From Mixophyes australis (Eukaryota > Chordata > Amphibia > Anura > Limnodynastidae), in contig JAVHZZ010000008.1 in NCBI GenBank assembly GCA_036250195.1, positions 5,445,934-5,509,933 of the forward strand: a DNA stretch of 64,000 nt, read 5' to 3'. Positions within the stretch are counted from its first letter, which is position 1; every line of letters begins with the position of its first letter. The notes under the pieces were generated by a model. It was not told the DNA's origin, made no database searches, and saw only the letters and a program-made list of their open reading frames with translations. A program made the position numbers and the translations under genes. Below, in pieces: positions 10,803-23,639 of this stretch.

Positions 10803-11934
10803 AGGATACACAGAGGGACCAGGAACTAGTAAGCGCCATTAATCATATATATAAGTGTAGGACGAACATTCTAATATGGAAGAAAATATAATATATTTTA
10901 ATTACAGGTAACAATTCAGCTGTTTAGCTTCTGAGAGCACAATATCATTCGTTACTTTGTGATTTCACAATTTAGACAGAAAATAATGTATCATTTTTGT
11001 TTACATTGTTATTATATTGGGGGATATTTGGTTGCTGGCTCAGAGACCTCCTGGACGGCCGGCTCTCTATAGGGAACGACGCACAGATATTACAACAATG
11101 GAGAGGAAGTCTGCTGGATGTCTCGGGGCCGGGGCTGTCTGAATTCCTGGGGGAGGGTTTCTCTTAGTGCAGTTTCATGTTGTAGGAGTTGTTGTCGATT
11201 TAATTTGTATTTTAGAATTATAAAGCGAATAGTGTAAAGGAGGATGAGGGCTTGGACCCACTAGGGCGGTGAAGGGGTTTCCCTAATGTCAGCAGCAGCT
11301 TCTTCATTATCTGTTTACCTGAGACTTTCTGATCACGTAAACTAATGTAACAATACAGAGAGCAGAAGAGAGAATGGGGAGCAGGTGATGTCAGGGTGTT
11401 AGGGCCACAAATGGGGGCGATGGTGCTGTAAAGGCATTGGAGACAAGTAAAGGGGCACAGCTGTAGGGAAAGGGGGGTGGGCACGTATGCCCCTCCTCTT
11501 GTTCACCCCTGGAGGATGCAGAAGATTGGGGGCAGAGACACAGAGGGGTAGCGAGGTGGTGAGCAGGGTAAAGGCACCAATACTTTTTAGAAATTAACAC
11601 TGGCCTAACCCGTGAAGAAAGGTTAAAAAACAAAAAAAAATGGGACTGGATTGCGCTGTTTCTGTTTCAATAAATTGCATTATTCCACTATTTTATTAAT
11701 TTCTGGTAACTTTCCAACATTCACATTCTGTTCCGTTTATCTCGCTTTATTGGGTATTGCGGTTATCTGATGTCATTCATGGACATGATTGTTATTGTTG
11801 AGCTTACATGGCCGTGTGTCAAGGGCGAGTGAGCAGATTGTGCGCTCCAGGCACTGGTTCTGGGGGCCTTGTTGTGGTGTCCAAATGGTAATCAGTACGC
11901 ACTCAGTGGGTGAATTGTAGTGGAGTTATGGCTG
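10803..11934. other. No recognised gene
   Basis: Intergenic DNA. Overlapping minus-strand open frames near 11218-11633 have no recognisable domain or splice context. Confidence 0.4.
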
Positions 11935-12640
11935 AGAGGGGAGAAATAGGGAGTGAGTGGGGAGAAGTAGGGAGTAAGTGGGGAGCAGTAGAAAGTGAGA
12001 GGGGTGGAGTAGGGAGTGAGTAAAGAGTGAGTGGGAAGAAGTAGGGAGTGAGAGAGGTGGAGTAGGGAGTGAGTAGGGAGTGAGTGCGGAGAAGTAGGGA
12101 GTGAGTGGTGAGAAGTAGAAAGTGAGAGGGGTGGAGTAGGGAGTGAGTGGGGAGAAGTAGAGAGTGAGTGATAAGAAGTAGGGAGTGAGTAGAGAGAATT
12201 AGTGGGGAGCAGTAGAATGTGAGAGGGGTGGAGTAGGGAAGGAGTAGGGAAGAGAAGGGAGTGAGTGGGGAGAAGTAGGGAGTGAGTGGGGAGAAGTAGG
12301 GAGTGAGTGGTGAGAAGTAGGGAGTGAGATGGGTGGAGTAGGGAGTGAGTGGGGAGAAGTAGGGAGTGAGTGGCGAGAAGTAGGGAGTGAGTGGTGGTGA
12401 GAAGTAGGGAGTGAGTGGGGAGAAGTAGGGAGTGAGAGAGGTGGTGTAGGGAGTGAGTAGGGAGTGAGTGGGGAGAAGTATGGAGTGAGTGGGGAGAAGT
12501 AGAAAGTGAGAGGGGTGGAGTAGGGAGTGAGAGGGGAGAAGTAGGCAGTGAGTAGAGAGAATTAGGAAGTGAGTGGGGAGAAGTAGGGAGCGAGTGGGGA
12601 GAAGTAGGGAGTGAGAGGGGTGGAGTAGGGAGTTGGAGAG
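11935..12640. repeat. G-rich minisatellite, roughly 21-bp unit
   Basis: An irregular array of GGGAGTGAGTGGGGAGAAGTA units mixed with GAGAGGGGTGGAGTA variants, purine-only on the plus strand for about 700 bp. The regular runs of three to four G's give it strong potential for G-quadruplex or triplex structure. Confidence 0.9.
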
Positions 12641-14137
12641 CAGAAAGGACAGGGAAGAATATACCGGTTCTGTAGTTCCATGACCAACATTATAAGTTGA
12701 GAGGAGCCACTCACTGGGGTTTTAAAACAGAATCAAAAGGTCATTACAAACTTGGGAGAACTTAAATTTGCACCAAGAAACCCATATTTCCATGAATTTG
12801 GGATATATCTAAATGTGTTTGCGTGTATGTGTCTCCGTACACCTAGTATGAGCCATTCAGCAGCACTGGAGACAGAGTAGATTTTCATCTCTTGGGAATG
12901 AGTGGGAGCATTATTACATTCTTATGTATAGAGCGAGGAACAGAAGATTTATGTAATAAGATGGTCCTGGGATCCGTGCAGATGGTAATATGAGGATGTA
13001 ATTCACAAATATTAGTATATGTGTCCGAGGTGTCAGATCCCTTGGAGGAGTCAGGGAAAGCAGTTGGACACTGTGAGTGACACTGGGGAATCAGCCTCAC
13101 CCCATTGTCTAAAGGAGCAATGTGTCTATCGGGATTGTCATTAAGGGAGAGAGAATAAAAGATATTTCAGTTGTCGTATGACCTCCTCCTAGTGTGGAAC
13201 CTAGAATTAGATGGTTCAGGGCCCCTGAGCGGTTCGTAGGGAAGAATCAGGATAGATTGGCTGCGGGACACCTCTTAAAATCTATTTCCAGGCATCCAGT
13301 GACTTGTGCTTCTTGTAGACTCCAATTACCTATTCGATTTAGATGGCAGGTTGTATATTAAGTCTTCATGTTTTGGTCATCCCAGCTCCCGTTATGCTTC
13401 GGGATGTAAGATTAAAGAAAAGGATTCTCTCTGGCCTGGAGTCCCAGATGAAGTCTATAAATGATGTTTTAGGGAACTAGAATAAGAACGGGGCACGTAA
13501 ATTGGCAGAGTTTACATAAGATAGAAAAGTTGTTATTTTTCCTGTAATTCATCTCCTCCTGGCACCGGACCAGCTCAGCCCACCCTCCTTCCTGCGTTCT
13601 TCCTTCTCTGTATAGTCCACAACAAAAACAAAACAACGCGTCGATCTGTCAGGGACAGGAGGAAACTTTTCTCCTAAATTTCATGTTTCTGTTTCTCATA
13701 TTCCAATGCACAGTAAAATAACTGTTTTACACAATTTCATAACTAACATAAAAACGGTGGGACAAGTTCAGGTCTGGACATCTGGCCAATGAAGAGCCGG
13801 TGTGACAGTGTTAGCCTCAGATGAAACGATGCGCAAAGTGTCTGCAGAGCGGAACTTCAAAAAGCGTAACGGTGGCGTGCGCCAATGTACGCCTATAGAG
13901 TAATAGATTTATTTGCTGTATTTTCAGTGGTATGTTAATAATGTTTCTCTCTCTCTCTGTCTTCTGTGTGTTATCTTCTGAAAACGTTCCAAAATTTAGA
14001 TGGTTTTGATACCGTTTTGTTGACAGCTTAAAACAGCCAATTAGAACAAAATGTTTTTACTGATTCTATCAAAACTGTTTTTTGTATTCTTTGATTTGAA
14101 TGAAGGTTTAAATATGTATTGGACGTATCCTGTAGAA
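12641..14137. other. No recognised gene
   Basis: Intergenic DNA with no exon or named repeat seen. A short CT run occurs at about 13945-13960. Confidence 0.4.
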
Positions 14138-15008
14138 CAGGGTTGTCCAACCCGCGGGCCGCATGCGGCCCAGCACGCCTGTAAATGTGGCCCAGAAGGA
14201 GTTTTGGTTGTGGCAAGGGGGCAGCGCTCTTAATGGAAAAAAAAATCCTGCAAACAAAGAGAAAAGAAACTACTTACTTTGCGGTCACGCGGTCACGTCA
14301 GCTGGTACTCCGGCTCCCTCCCTTGTCTCCTCCTCCGTGCGGCGCTCGCAGTGAATGTCGGGCGTGATGTCATCACGCCCAACATCCATTGCAGAACGCA
14401 GCACAGAGGAGACACCCGCACGAGAAGAACAATCAGCAGCACAGAATTGGAGAAAAGAAGAGAAGAGGACAGGAGAACAAGCCGATTAAAAGGTAAGTTA
14501 AGGGTTTGTTTTTTATTATTATTTCAAGGAATAAAAGTCACCTGGTCCTGGAGCATCATGGACCTTATCTCCCTGCTACATACTTCTACTTGTATTACTA
14601 ATGGGGCATTATATATTATTCTCTTTGGCCCATTATAAGTTGTTATCCCTTAACCAACAGAGTGGTGTAATTATCAAAACAGGTCACAATTTGGGGTCAC
14701 AGTGATGTATATGTCAGGTACCACAGGCCTGGTCAGGGCACCCTGATATACAATGCCTGGCTTAAATGATATTGCATCGAAACAATAATTAAAAAGTAAG
14801 TATAGGGGGATTTGAAAAAAAGTGATATATATATATATATATATATATATCACTTTTTTTCTCATATATATATATATATGTTAACTATGTTTTCTATGGT
14901 TTTTTGGATAATCAGCTATCGTTATTGTTAGTGTATCTTATGTGCGGCCCAAACCAACTCGTCGTCTGCCAATGTGGCCCAGGGAAGCTAAAAGGTTGGA
15001 CACCCCTG
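14138..15008. mobile_element. hAT-like non-autonomous DNA transposon
   Basis: It has inverted ends CAGGGTTGTCCAACC (14138) and, reverse-complemented, CAGGGGTGTCCAACC (15008), each followed inward by CGGCCC/GGGCCACAT words. This CAGGG-start terminus is typical of hAT/Charlie-type elements. No transposase frame is present, and a (TA)n tract lies inside at about 14826-14872. The flanks (CTGTAGAA and GATTAAAC) do not form a convincing 8-bp target duplication, so the insertion is either old or the ends have been altered. Confidence 0.7.
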
Positions 15009-15420
15009 GATTAAACGATCCCATCAATCTGTTGGATACATCAGAGACGGGTCTGTGCCTTGTCCTGCGCCTCAGGGGTTAAGTCCTTTGGCTTCTCCTT
15101 GTAGATCTCCTTTGTCTTGAGATGTTTTCCTGCTATTGTTGAAGACAGTAATGAAGTTCGTATCCACATCCTGCCAGGGTCTGAGCAGCTGGGCATTCGC
15201 CGTCTACAGGGAGCCTGAGTCACAGACCCCGGAGCTGAGGATGCCCAAACGCTGTCTTCAGGTTTCATCGCTGGCCAATGGCGCACCCGCAGCTTCCTGG
15301 CTCCTGTCACAGAGTGGTAACACAGGGGATCTCAGAGAGGCTGTAGGTCATCCCTGGTCAGTACATTGGCCTAATATCCATTGGTTAGAAGTGAGTTACC
15401 CTATGCAGTGAATAAACAGA
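15009..15420 (-). other. Unassigned block with coding-like composition
   Basis: About 270 bp on the minus strand (15041-15310) is open and GC-richer than its surroundings, ending KPKDLTPEAQDKAQTRL. I do not recognise the protein. It has no polyA signal or splice sites that decide the matter. It could be a processed pseudogene fragment or chance. Confidence 0.2.
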
Positions 15421-16473
15421 TGGGGTAGAATGTATTGCAGCGAGTGATGCATTATACTAAGGTGAAGACTCTGAGCTACCTCTATGCAGGTCTTAGACTC
15501 CTTTAGCTGTTTTCCATCGGGACAAGTTATTGACTGCAATAAACTCTGATCCATCTATAAGGGCAGATTCGGTTCCGTAATGTCTTAATGCAAATGCTTC
15601 AGAACTAGAGCTAGAGAGATCCCCAGCTGTGATTTCACCTTTCACATCGCTCACTCAGAGCCGGAATTTTCTGTCTGCGGAACATTCAGGGTTTGGCTCC
15701 GCACTCGCTAAACAACATTCACATAAAAAATATGTAATAAACAAATAAAGATATTGAATCACACACCACAAACATAAAAAAACAACATAAGATGATAAAA
15801 AAGGGAGCAATCTGCTGCCCAGGAATTTTGCCACCCTACGCCTTACAGAAGCCCAGGTTACCCTCTAAATCCTGCCCCTCAGGAGCCAGAACATGCCTGG
15901 CATTGGTGACACGTGGGCGCAGCAGAACGCCACATTTTTCCAGCTAGAAAAACATAATTGAAGTTGTGAAATGAACCCACTGTGGCACATTACATTTACT
16001 GGGAAACACTGTTTCCCTGTCACACAGGAGCATAGAATGCACCATTTGATTAACTGTTCTAAAGGGTTCCCATGTGACAGGTAAACCCTGTTTCCTCTTA
16101 AATATAATATGTCACAAAGCCGGAGATTCTGCATTGCTCTGGCTGGAAAAATGTGACGTCAAAATTTGTTATTGTGATGCCAGCCTGGGATGAAAAAAAC
16201 GTCTTTATGTTGAAATTAAGGTCGTACTTTCTCACCTGTCTCTACACATCTTGGACAAGGTATAGAACACATCCAATTTTTTACCACCACCCCCCCTTGT
16301 CCCATCCCATATCGCCCAAGTGACTGTGCACTGTTCCTCTATTCCTACATCTCTCTATAGAAACCAATTAATTCTATGGGAGCAACTGTTTCCCCGCCAT
16401 TCACCTATCAGTAAAACAGAATGAAGGCGAGATAGAATAAAAATACGTTTGTGTGCAGAAACCCCAAGATTAT

Positions 16474-16535
<62 letters not shown>

Positions 16536-17683
16536 CTGCATAGAGTAATTCTAGACACAGACAAGGGTACAAGTGTGTTCATCTTTCATTGTGTTTTCGG
16601 TCTACAATCCCCACTTACATGCTTATTCCTGCATTATCTGGCTTTGTGTAACATCGCCGGTTATACAGTGGCTGTAAGCTTGTAAATCTATTTTCTCAGA
16701 AGGTTAACACTGTATTTATGTAGTGAATAGTAAGAATGTTGGTATGTGGTACGGGTCAGGAGTAGAGGAGAGGTCTCCTCATAGCAGAAGTGATGATAAC
16801 AAGGCAAAAGGAAATTGGGAGTTAGTCCTATTTCTATGGTGAAGGAGACAGATTAATAGACTCTGCTCCAATAGGGGAAGCTGTTTGATATAACATAATA
16901 AATAATCGAGCAGAAAATGAAAGGTTATTGCATATTTGCCAACATTAAAAGATTCACTCAATCTATGTCAAGCCAGCGATGTTTAACTGCCAAGTTCTCA
17001 AGTGTCCCAAACAGGTCATGTTTTCAGAATTATGCTTTGTGGGAACAAGTGAGATAGTTACTCACTGAGCCAAATAGATCGGTTCACCTGTATAGGTTTA
17101 AAGACAGCAAGACCAAGAAAACTGTCATGATAACATGTATGTATGATCTGTGTTATATATACATATGTCTGACATCAGTTTCACAGGAGTCTTGTATCAC
17201 TATTCTGTTCGTTATTTCCATTTAGACACTCTGATTGGCTGTGTGTTGGATAAGCCCCACCCACCAGGAACTTATTTACTCTGCGATGTAGTTAACGGTC
17301 TAATGCTCTGATTGGCTACTGCTTGCTCTAGCTCCGCCCAATTCATCTCCTGTTTGTCCATTTTTGAAGAGTGAAGGCAACAGGTGATCTGACTCTAGTC
17401 AAACCCACCTATAAATTGGGGCATTTTCGTGACAGTGGATACATCTTCAAAAAATAGGGCTGTCCCTGGAAATTAGAGCAGGTTGGAAACTGAGCTATTC
17501 CTGGAGATATGATAATTTCGCCCCAATGATCCCAGCCCAGGTTCTGTATTGCATTCCCACTATAAATGTATAAATCAATCCCAGGCCTGGATGTTCCCAC
17601 AAAGAGACAAGCACACAAGGTAAAATATACGCATTACACATGTTTTAAAAAGTACATAGTGACAGCATCAATGCATTATCAGC
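15421..17683. other. Intergenic DNA containing a (TA)n microsatellite
   Basis: The only clear feature is a (TA)n run at about 16477-16532. No gene recognised. Confidence 0.45.
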
Positions 17684-18285
17684 CTGACTCATTAAAGGAA
17701 CATAAATGAAGATATGTGCCGCATTTTATGTAAAATCGCTCTGCGCATGTCCAGAACCAAACTGTACTCCACAGAACCGTCCAATTATTCTTCTAGCGCA
17801 ACGGACCTTACTAAAGCCTACTATTTCAGGGATGAAACGGACTGGGCGTATGCACGTAGTCAGTGTACAGTAAGGGCGTGCCAAGCTGAAGCGCATACGT
17901 ATACAACTAGAACATGTGTCTATGTACAGTAGACATTATTAACATAATAATAAGGGGAGAAAATGGGGTCCATGGAATGAAAAAAAAACTTTTTTATTTT
18001 TTAATGGTTTGTCATTAATAAATATATTATTAACAGTTGACATTAATTAAATAGTTTTTTTGTTTTTCTGTGCGTTCATTTGGGACTTTATATTCCACAT
18101 ATGTATTTTACGTATCCTGCAGTGTCTGTTACAGCAGAGAGCACCTAGACCCGTATTCAACAACAGACGTATCCTTACATCCGCTCCTTGTTGAATGTGG
18201 ACATGCATATACCCGATTTATGTGCGGTTTAGAAAACACGCACAATACATTTGTATAGCGCGCCTTAGTGAATCAGGCCCGATAT
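17684..18285 (+). mobile_element. Long MITE-like element, family F
   Basis: It begins CCTGACTCATTAAAGGAACA and ends TTAGTGAATCAGGCCC. Internal blocks (TCTGCGCATGTCCAGAACC, GGGACTTTATATTCCACATA, ACGTATCCTGCAGTGTCTG) recur in 52419-53115 and 61450-61712. It has no coding capacity, so it is probably a non-autonomous DNA transposon of about 600-700 bp. Confidence 0.75.
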
Positions 18286-18311
18286 GTCTGCAGGCTGCCA
18301 AGTTCTACAAC

Positions 18312-18326
18312 ACTGCCACCTAGTGG
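18312..18326 (-). promoter_or_regulatory. CTCF-like motif
   Basis: The minus strand reads CCACTAGGTGGCAGT, which fits all 15 positions of the vertebrate CTCF core CCASYAGRKGGCRSY. Occupancy cannot be judged from sequence. Confidence 0.5.
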
Positions 18327-18834
18327 TCACTCTTCACACTGGCGTTATGTGAGTCAGCCTTGCCAAATAGATATTTTTAATAGTCCCTGTTGTATGTTGA
18401 CAGTAAACCCTACGACTCATCTAACCAGCAAAACCAGAGATGGCAAATTAGATTTTTATAGAAATCAACTGTTAGCAAATGACAATTTTGATTTAATGTT
18501 GTATTATTGTCAGACACTCCCTCCAGCAGGTAAATAACTCACTTTCCTGTATAGCTCAGGCATGACGTAACCATGTGAATTGTATGTGCAATCCTCTGTG
18601 TATTATAATAAAACAGGAGACAAACAATCACTTCCTGCAAAACACCTCCTGGACCTGACATCTGTTCCTCTCTCCTGATTATTCATGTCCCCTTCATCAC
18701 AACACACAATAAATGTTACAGCTTAATGACTACATTACAAACTGTAAATAATAAACCAAGATCCTGGAACTTGTAGTTCTACAACAGCTAAAGTTTGTCT
18801 AAAACAACCCTATACTAACCACTGTTCAATTTGG

Positions 18835-19125
18835 ACAGCGCAGTGGCACAGTAGTTAGCATTGCTGCCTCACAATGCTGGGCTCATGGGTTTGTGGGCCC
18901 TATATGGTTCTACCCATATTTCCGTGGGTTTCCTCCCACACTCCAAAGACATACTGGTACATTAATGGGATTCTGATTAAGCTAACCCTAGTGTGCGTTG
19001 TGTCTGTGTGGTAGGGAACATAGATTGTAAGCTCCAGTGGACCAGGGACTGAGATGAAAGGTTCAATATTCTCTATAAATGGTTAAGCAATATCTAGGCA
19101 CTTAATAAATAACTGTTAATAAAAT
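18835..19125 (+). mobile_element. Diverged V-SINE
   Basis: A head (GTGGCACAGTAGTTAGCATT), a core (TTTCCGTGGGTTTCCTCCCA) and a TAGATTGTAAGCTCCAGTGG block are recognisable. The tail differs from other copies and ends in an A/T-rich run rather than (ATG)n, pointing to an older subfamily. Confidence 0.75.
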
Positions 19126-19424
19126 AAATTAGGTTTAGTAAAACCTCACTATAAGAAAAAAAGAATAATGTTGTACTTTTCTAGGTAACACTTTACAAAA
19201 ATGAATTTGAGTCACTGTATATACATATAAATGTGACCAATAAGGGTGATTTATAAATATACAAACTGAATGACCTGCAACATTAAAGTAGCTTTACGTT
19301 TCTAATGTTATGCGTCTATTTAGCCGCAATGGCGCTCAGTTTTACAGGTAACGTGCCAAGATGGTGGAGACCAAGTGCTTGGACATTAGAGCACTTTTTA
19401 GTTTTTAGCTGGTTGCTTTTCTTT

Positions 19425-20189
19425 GCTTCTGTTAGGAACCCCTCCAGCCGGCACAACACAACCCGGAGTCTACTCTGCCAGTCAGGTGTTCACTGGAGCC
19501 CCTGATGGTGGGGACAGACTGGGCTGCAGACTGACAGAGGGTCGTGAAGTGTGTACCGGCTGGGGAGAACCCAGGCAAGAAGAGTCAGGTCCACGCAGAG
19601 GTCAAAGGCCGGCAGCAGGTAACAGTAATGATGAACAAGCTGAGGTCAGAGGTCACAGGCAAAGTAGCAGAACGGGTAAACAAGCCAAGGATCAGGGTCA
19701 CCGGAAACACAAGCGAAGTCCAATACGAAGCCAAGGGTCATACACGGGAAGTCAAACGTAGATACAGGATACAGGGACTGGAACAAGCAGGTCAGCAGAC
19801 TGGAGCACAGAAGCTATAACCGGCAATGAGGCAGCAGACCTCATTGCCTTAAATACCCAGCTGAACCAATCACAGGTTGAACACACTCCTGCAGGTTAAT
19901 AGAGCAGTCACTAATAGAGCCAATCAGGGCTTGCCCCTGGCCTGCACAGTTGCAGGCTAATGCCTGTAATTGCCTCCTATGATCTGCCCCTATTAATTAG
20001 CCCACAGGCTGTAGAATCGCTGCGCCCGGCTTCCTCCTATTGCCGGGACGCAGCTCTGAAGCGTCTGTTGGTTGCCCCGGCAACGGCCGGGTTATGGCCG
20101 GAAATGACGTCCCGGTCGCCATGGCGACGGCCGGGACGCGGGTGAGTGAGTCGCGGCGGCTGGGCACTGCCGTGGCTCGTAACAGCTTC
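19425..20189 (+). mobile_element. LTR-like element (solo LTR?) with 5-bp target duplication
   Basis: The element is 755 bp (19430-20184), starting TGTTAGGAACC and ending GGCTCGTAACA. Its termini are inverted at 9 of 11 positions and carry the TG...CA ends of LTRs. It is flanked by an exact GCTTC repeat at 19425-19429 and 20185-20189. A 5-bp duplication suits Gypsy-type or retroviral integration. The 3' half is GC-rich, with self-complementary CCCGG/CCGGG words. The open frames inside show no gag/pol similarity, so a solo LTR is the simplest reading. A DNA transposon with 11-bp ends is the alternative. Confidence 0.65.
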
Positions 20190-22690
20190 CTTGTAATTCC
20201 TTTTTCCCTTCCTCTCTCTTGTAGCTGTTTTTCATTCTTTCATTACGTTTTTATATCCCATGAAACTGTAAATAAAGAACCTATGAAAAGAAGATGCAGC
20301 AACTGCGGGGTACATAATATTTTTCCTTCTAAGGGGGGAACTTAGCAGATAGGGCAGCTACTTGCTGAATATTGACATGATTTTGCGCCCAAATGCAGAA
20401 ACAAGATTTGTATTGCGGGGTTCTTCAGGAGATGGAGAATGCAAGTTTACTTTGATGTTCCTGGATCAGCGGAAGGGTCACAGACCTGTTGCAGACTGAA
20501 GGCACTGCTGCTGCAATTTGATAGATTGGTTGTGAATAGAGATGCTGAAATTATTCGAACCGGTTCGAAATTTGATAGATTGGGGCTGGTTCTAAGGCCT
20601 CAGGCTTGTTTTGTGACATGATCCTGATATTCTGGGCTTGTTTCAATGCAGTTTGAAGTTTAAGTTTTCAGCTAAAACAACAGACGTTAAAATATTATTA
20701 ATAATCTCTAGTTTAGAATAACTGACCGACCTCAGCAATATATGTACTTGTGACAAGAACCTGGGGTCTGCTCCTGGCTGCAGATTTGCTAAGGAGCAAA
20801 TCAGCTCTTCCCAGACTACCTGTCAAACGGCAGCAACAGGGGAGAGAAAGGGATGGGGTACTAGAGAGAGAGAAATAAAAGGAGGGGGGGGGTTGTGCAA
20901 ACAGATTCAACACCAATATAATTGATGTGGCTGTTTATCAGCCAGTGGTTCTTTGTGGCTTTGAAAGTTATAGCTCTTTTGCTTTGGCTCTCTATAGCTC
21001 TTTTGTTTTGTATATTGTTTTTGAACTGGAATTATATTGATTGTAGCTCAGTGACTATAGCTCGGTGATTATAACTCAGTGATTATAGCTCAGTGATTAT
21101 AACTCTGTGTCTATGGCTTTGTGGTTGTAGCTATGTGATTATAGCTCAGTGATTGGCTTAAAGGTTATAGCTCAGTGTATTGTTGTATATGGGGATTGTG
21201 CGTGTAGTATGTAGTTGTGCGGTGTACGGCGGTTGGCTCTTATTTTGCTCTTATAAGAGCAGTTACTGTTTTTTGCAGGTAGTTTTGCTTGTTGGTTGGG
21301 TAGAGTCAAGGTAGGGTTATGCCTCTTTCGCTGGTGGTCAGTAGTGTAAGTGTTGTAGCTGTGGGCTAAGCGGTTTCCTCTAATGGCACTTGTAATGCAC
21401 GTGTGCGTTCCAAATCCCGAACCTCCATTGCCTCAATAGGCCTAAGTGTGTGGAGGAAGCTGGCTGGAGTGGTCAGGAAGACTTGGGTGGATGAGCTTGA
21501 GATGAAGCTGTGTTATTTCTGATACTCAACACATTTCATCCAGTAAATTGCTGTCCTCAGCATGTAGATTTTAATTAGACATACTTTTTGAGTAGATTTA
21601 CCCTTTAAATAATCTTTAAGTCACCTGAAACCTGATAGGTCTGACAGCTGAGTAGCTCTGTAAATTTTACAGAGTAGAATTGTATTCTGTAGCCCTACAA
21701 CATGTGCGCTGCATTCTGGCTTCTTGCGCTGTTGGCCGGACACACAGCAGGGATCTTATTAAGCTCACTGATGTCCGCGGACACCGCGCTATTGTCCTCT
21801 AAGCGCACCGTTCATGCTCAGAAGAGAGGAGATGGAGCCACAGGAGGGTGCACCAGCAATGGTGGGCCCCACTCACCTCGGGGCCACAGTGCGGCTTCAC
21901 CCCATAGAGTGGCCCTGGTGGCAGCTCCCTCAGTTGCTGGACCCCACAGTAGTTACTCCATTGAATCCGGGGACACTTTGGCATCTAAAGACAGGTACAT
22001 GCTATAGAAAATTTGTCCTTGTACAATATCTATAAAGATTTTACCAATGACTGAAAGTCCCGATCAGCAGCAGATTCCTGTGTACACACTACACACGTGT
22101 TACATGATTTACCATCAGATCTGTGCTCTTCATCTGTTATAACCATCGGCTGAAAAGATGGTGACTCTGCACACTGCATAGAGATCTATGGACACTGCCG
22201 GTCCTGAGTGCAGACACACTGCAGAATTTGCCTGACATTGTTCCATTGATTATAGAGATTTTTAGTTCGGTTATATATTCACATGAAACGATACAATGAG
22301 CTTTATAACGATAAAACATGATGGTGGGAGTGTACAAACTAATGCAATATTGGACGGTTGTTTCTCGTGTGATTGGCACAATTATCAGGTGCAAAACCTG
22401 TAGTGTGTACCTAACTTAACAGTTTAAATAGTCTTCTGCAATTAATACTCACACAGAACAGCAGATAGTGAGAATCAAGTACAGTAAATGGAATAAGAGA
22501 AGTTGTACTGTGCAGTTGGTTCACCTGGCACTCTCTCTGGAAAGTAGGGACTGTTGGCAGCTTCTTTGGCTGTAACAATCCTTCTATTATTTAAAGACAT
22601 TGCTTCACCTTGAGTCAGCTTCAAACCATTGCCCAAAAGGTGCACCTCTATTATATATATTATATTTATCGCTGGTGTTTGAACTCTGGG
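20190..22690. other. Intergenic DNA with a short tandem tract
   Basis: At about 21040-21180 an imperfect tandem of a 15-16-bp word (TAGCTCAGTGATTATA) is repeated some eight times. No exon is recognised elsewhere. Confidence 0.5.
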
Positions 22691-22747
22691 CATAACCGTG
22701 GTATTTGCTTAGTGTGTGGCAATTCTTACCCTGTGCCAGATGCAGCT

Positions 22748-22762
22748 GGCACCCCCTAGTGG
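22748..22762 (-). promoter_or_regulatory. CTCF-like motif upstream of C1orf210
   Basis: The minus strand reads CCACTAGGGGGTGCC, 14 of 15 positions of the CTCF core. It lies about 0.3 kb before the candidate first exon of C1orf210. Confidence 0.4.
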
Positions 22763-22859
22763 TCATCATAGTAGAACTGCAGCCAGAGAGAAGGGAGAAG
22801 CTGGGTGGTAGAAGGGAACTTGGGGTCATTTGGGCTGTGAAAGTTTTTGTTTTCACTCT

Positions 22860-23077
22860 CTGGAGCCACAATCACACAGGCAGTCCCCCTCCTCTACCCC
22901 CCTCCTCCCTCCAGTTCTCCTCTCATTGCCCACACTCAGGAAGTTACATTTTAACCAGATCTGCCACCTTTGCACCTTTCCTCCTGCCAAGCTCCGCCCC
23001 TCTCCTCCAGGAAGACAGAGCAGGTAGGAGACAGTGTGAATGGAAAGGGTGCAAGAGACATGTTACATTATATAGAG
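22860..23077 (+). promoter_or_regulatory. Candidate C1orf210 promoter and non-coding exon 1
   Basis: A CT-rich, GC-elevated block with an Sp1-like CTCCGCCCCTC (about 22993) is followed by sequence ending TATAGAG and an ideal splice donor GTAAGT at 23078. It is the nearest promoter-like DNA upstream of the coding exons on the plus strand. A donor-like GGTAGG at about 23023 is a weaker alternative. The transcription start cannot be placed. Confidence 0.35.
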
Positions 23078-23639
23078 GTAAGTGTGCAGGGAGGGGTGTC
23101 TGTAGTGTGTGTATGTGTTCTTCCTGAGTTGTGTCTCTGTGTAAGCAACCAGGATATTGCATTGTCTAGGGTGATATGTATAGAATATAATGTTCTGTCA
23201 ATTATGTGAGTCATATAGATGCATCAGTACATTTACAAAAACTGGATTTTCTGTGTTACTGTCGGTTATATTCTGTGCACCAATGAGTGTAGGACTTTGT
23301 GTTAGTTTGTGAGTGTATAAGTATCATTCTGTCCCCCTGTGTAAAAATATTATTCTTTAAGACATGTAGATGAATCATTCTGCCAGCCAGTCTCAATAAA
23401 TATTGCAAAATCTGCCTATAATAAATACCATTCCATCTGCCCTGTATATGAGCATCATTTTAATTGCCTGTGTAGACGAATATAATTCTATCTGCCTTTG
23501 AAGTTGAATATCCTTCTATCTGCCAGCCTGGCATGATTAATATAATGTCTGTTTGCATATATAAATATCATTATATAAGCCTGTAGACAAATATAAGTTT
23601 ATTGTACAGTGTTGTTGAATAACACTCCAGCTTCCTGTG

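Noticed and set aside
14674..14865. Short open frame with YIYIYI repeats (also near 4524, 4796 and 16449)
   Set aside because: These are TA microsatellites read as Tyr-Ile codons.
15041..15310. A minus-strand gene beside the hAT element
   Set aside because: Open for 89 codons and GC-rich, but no recognisable domain and no decisive splice or polyA signals; kept only as an unassigned block.
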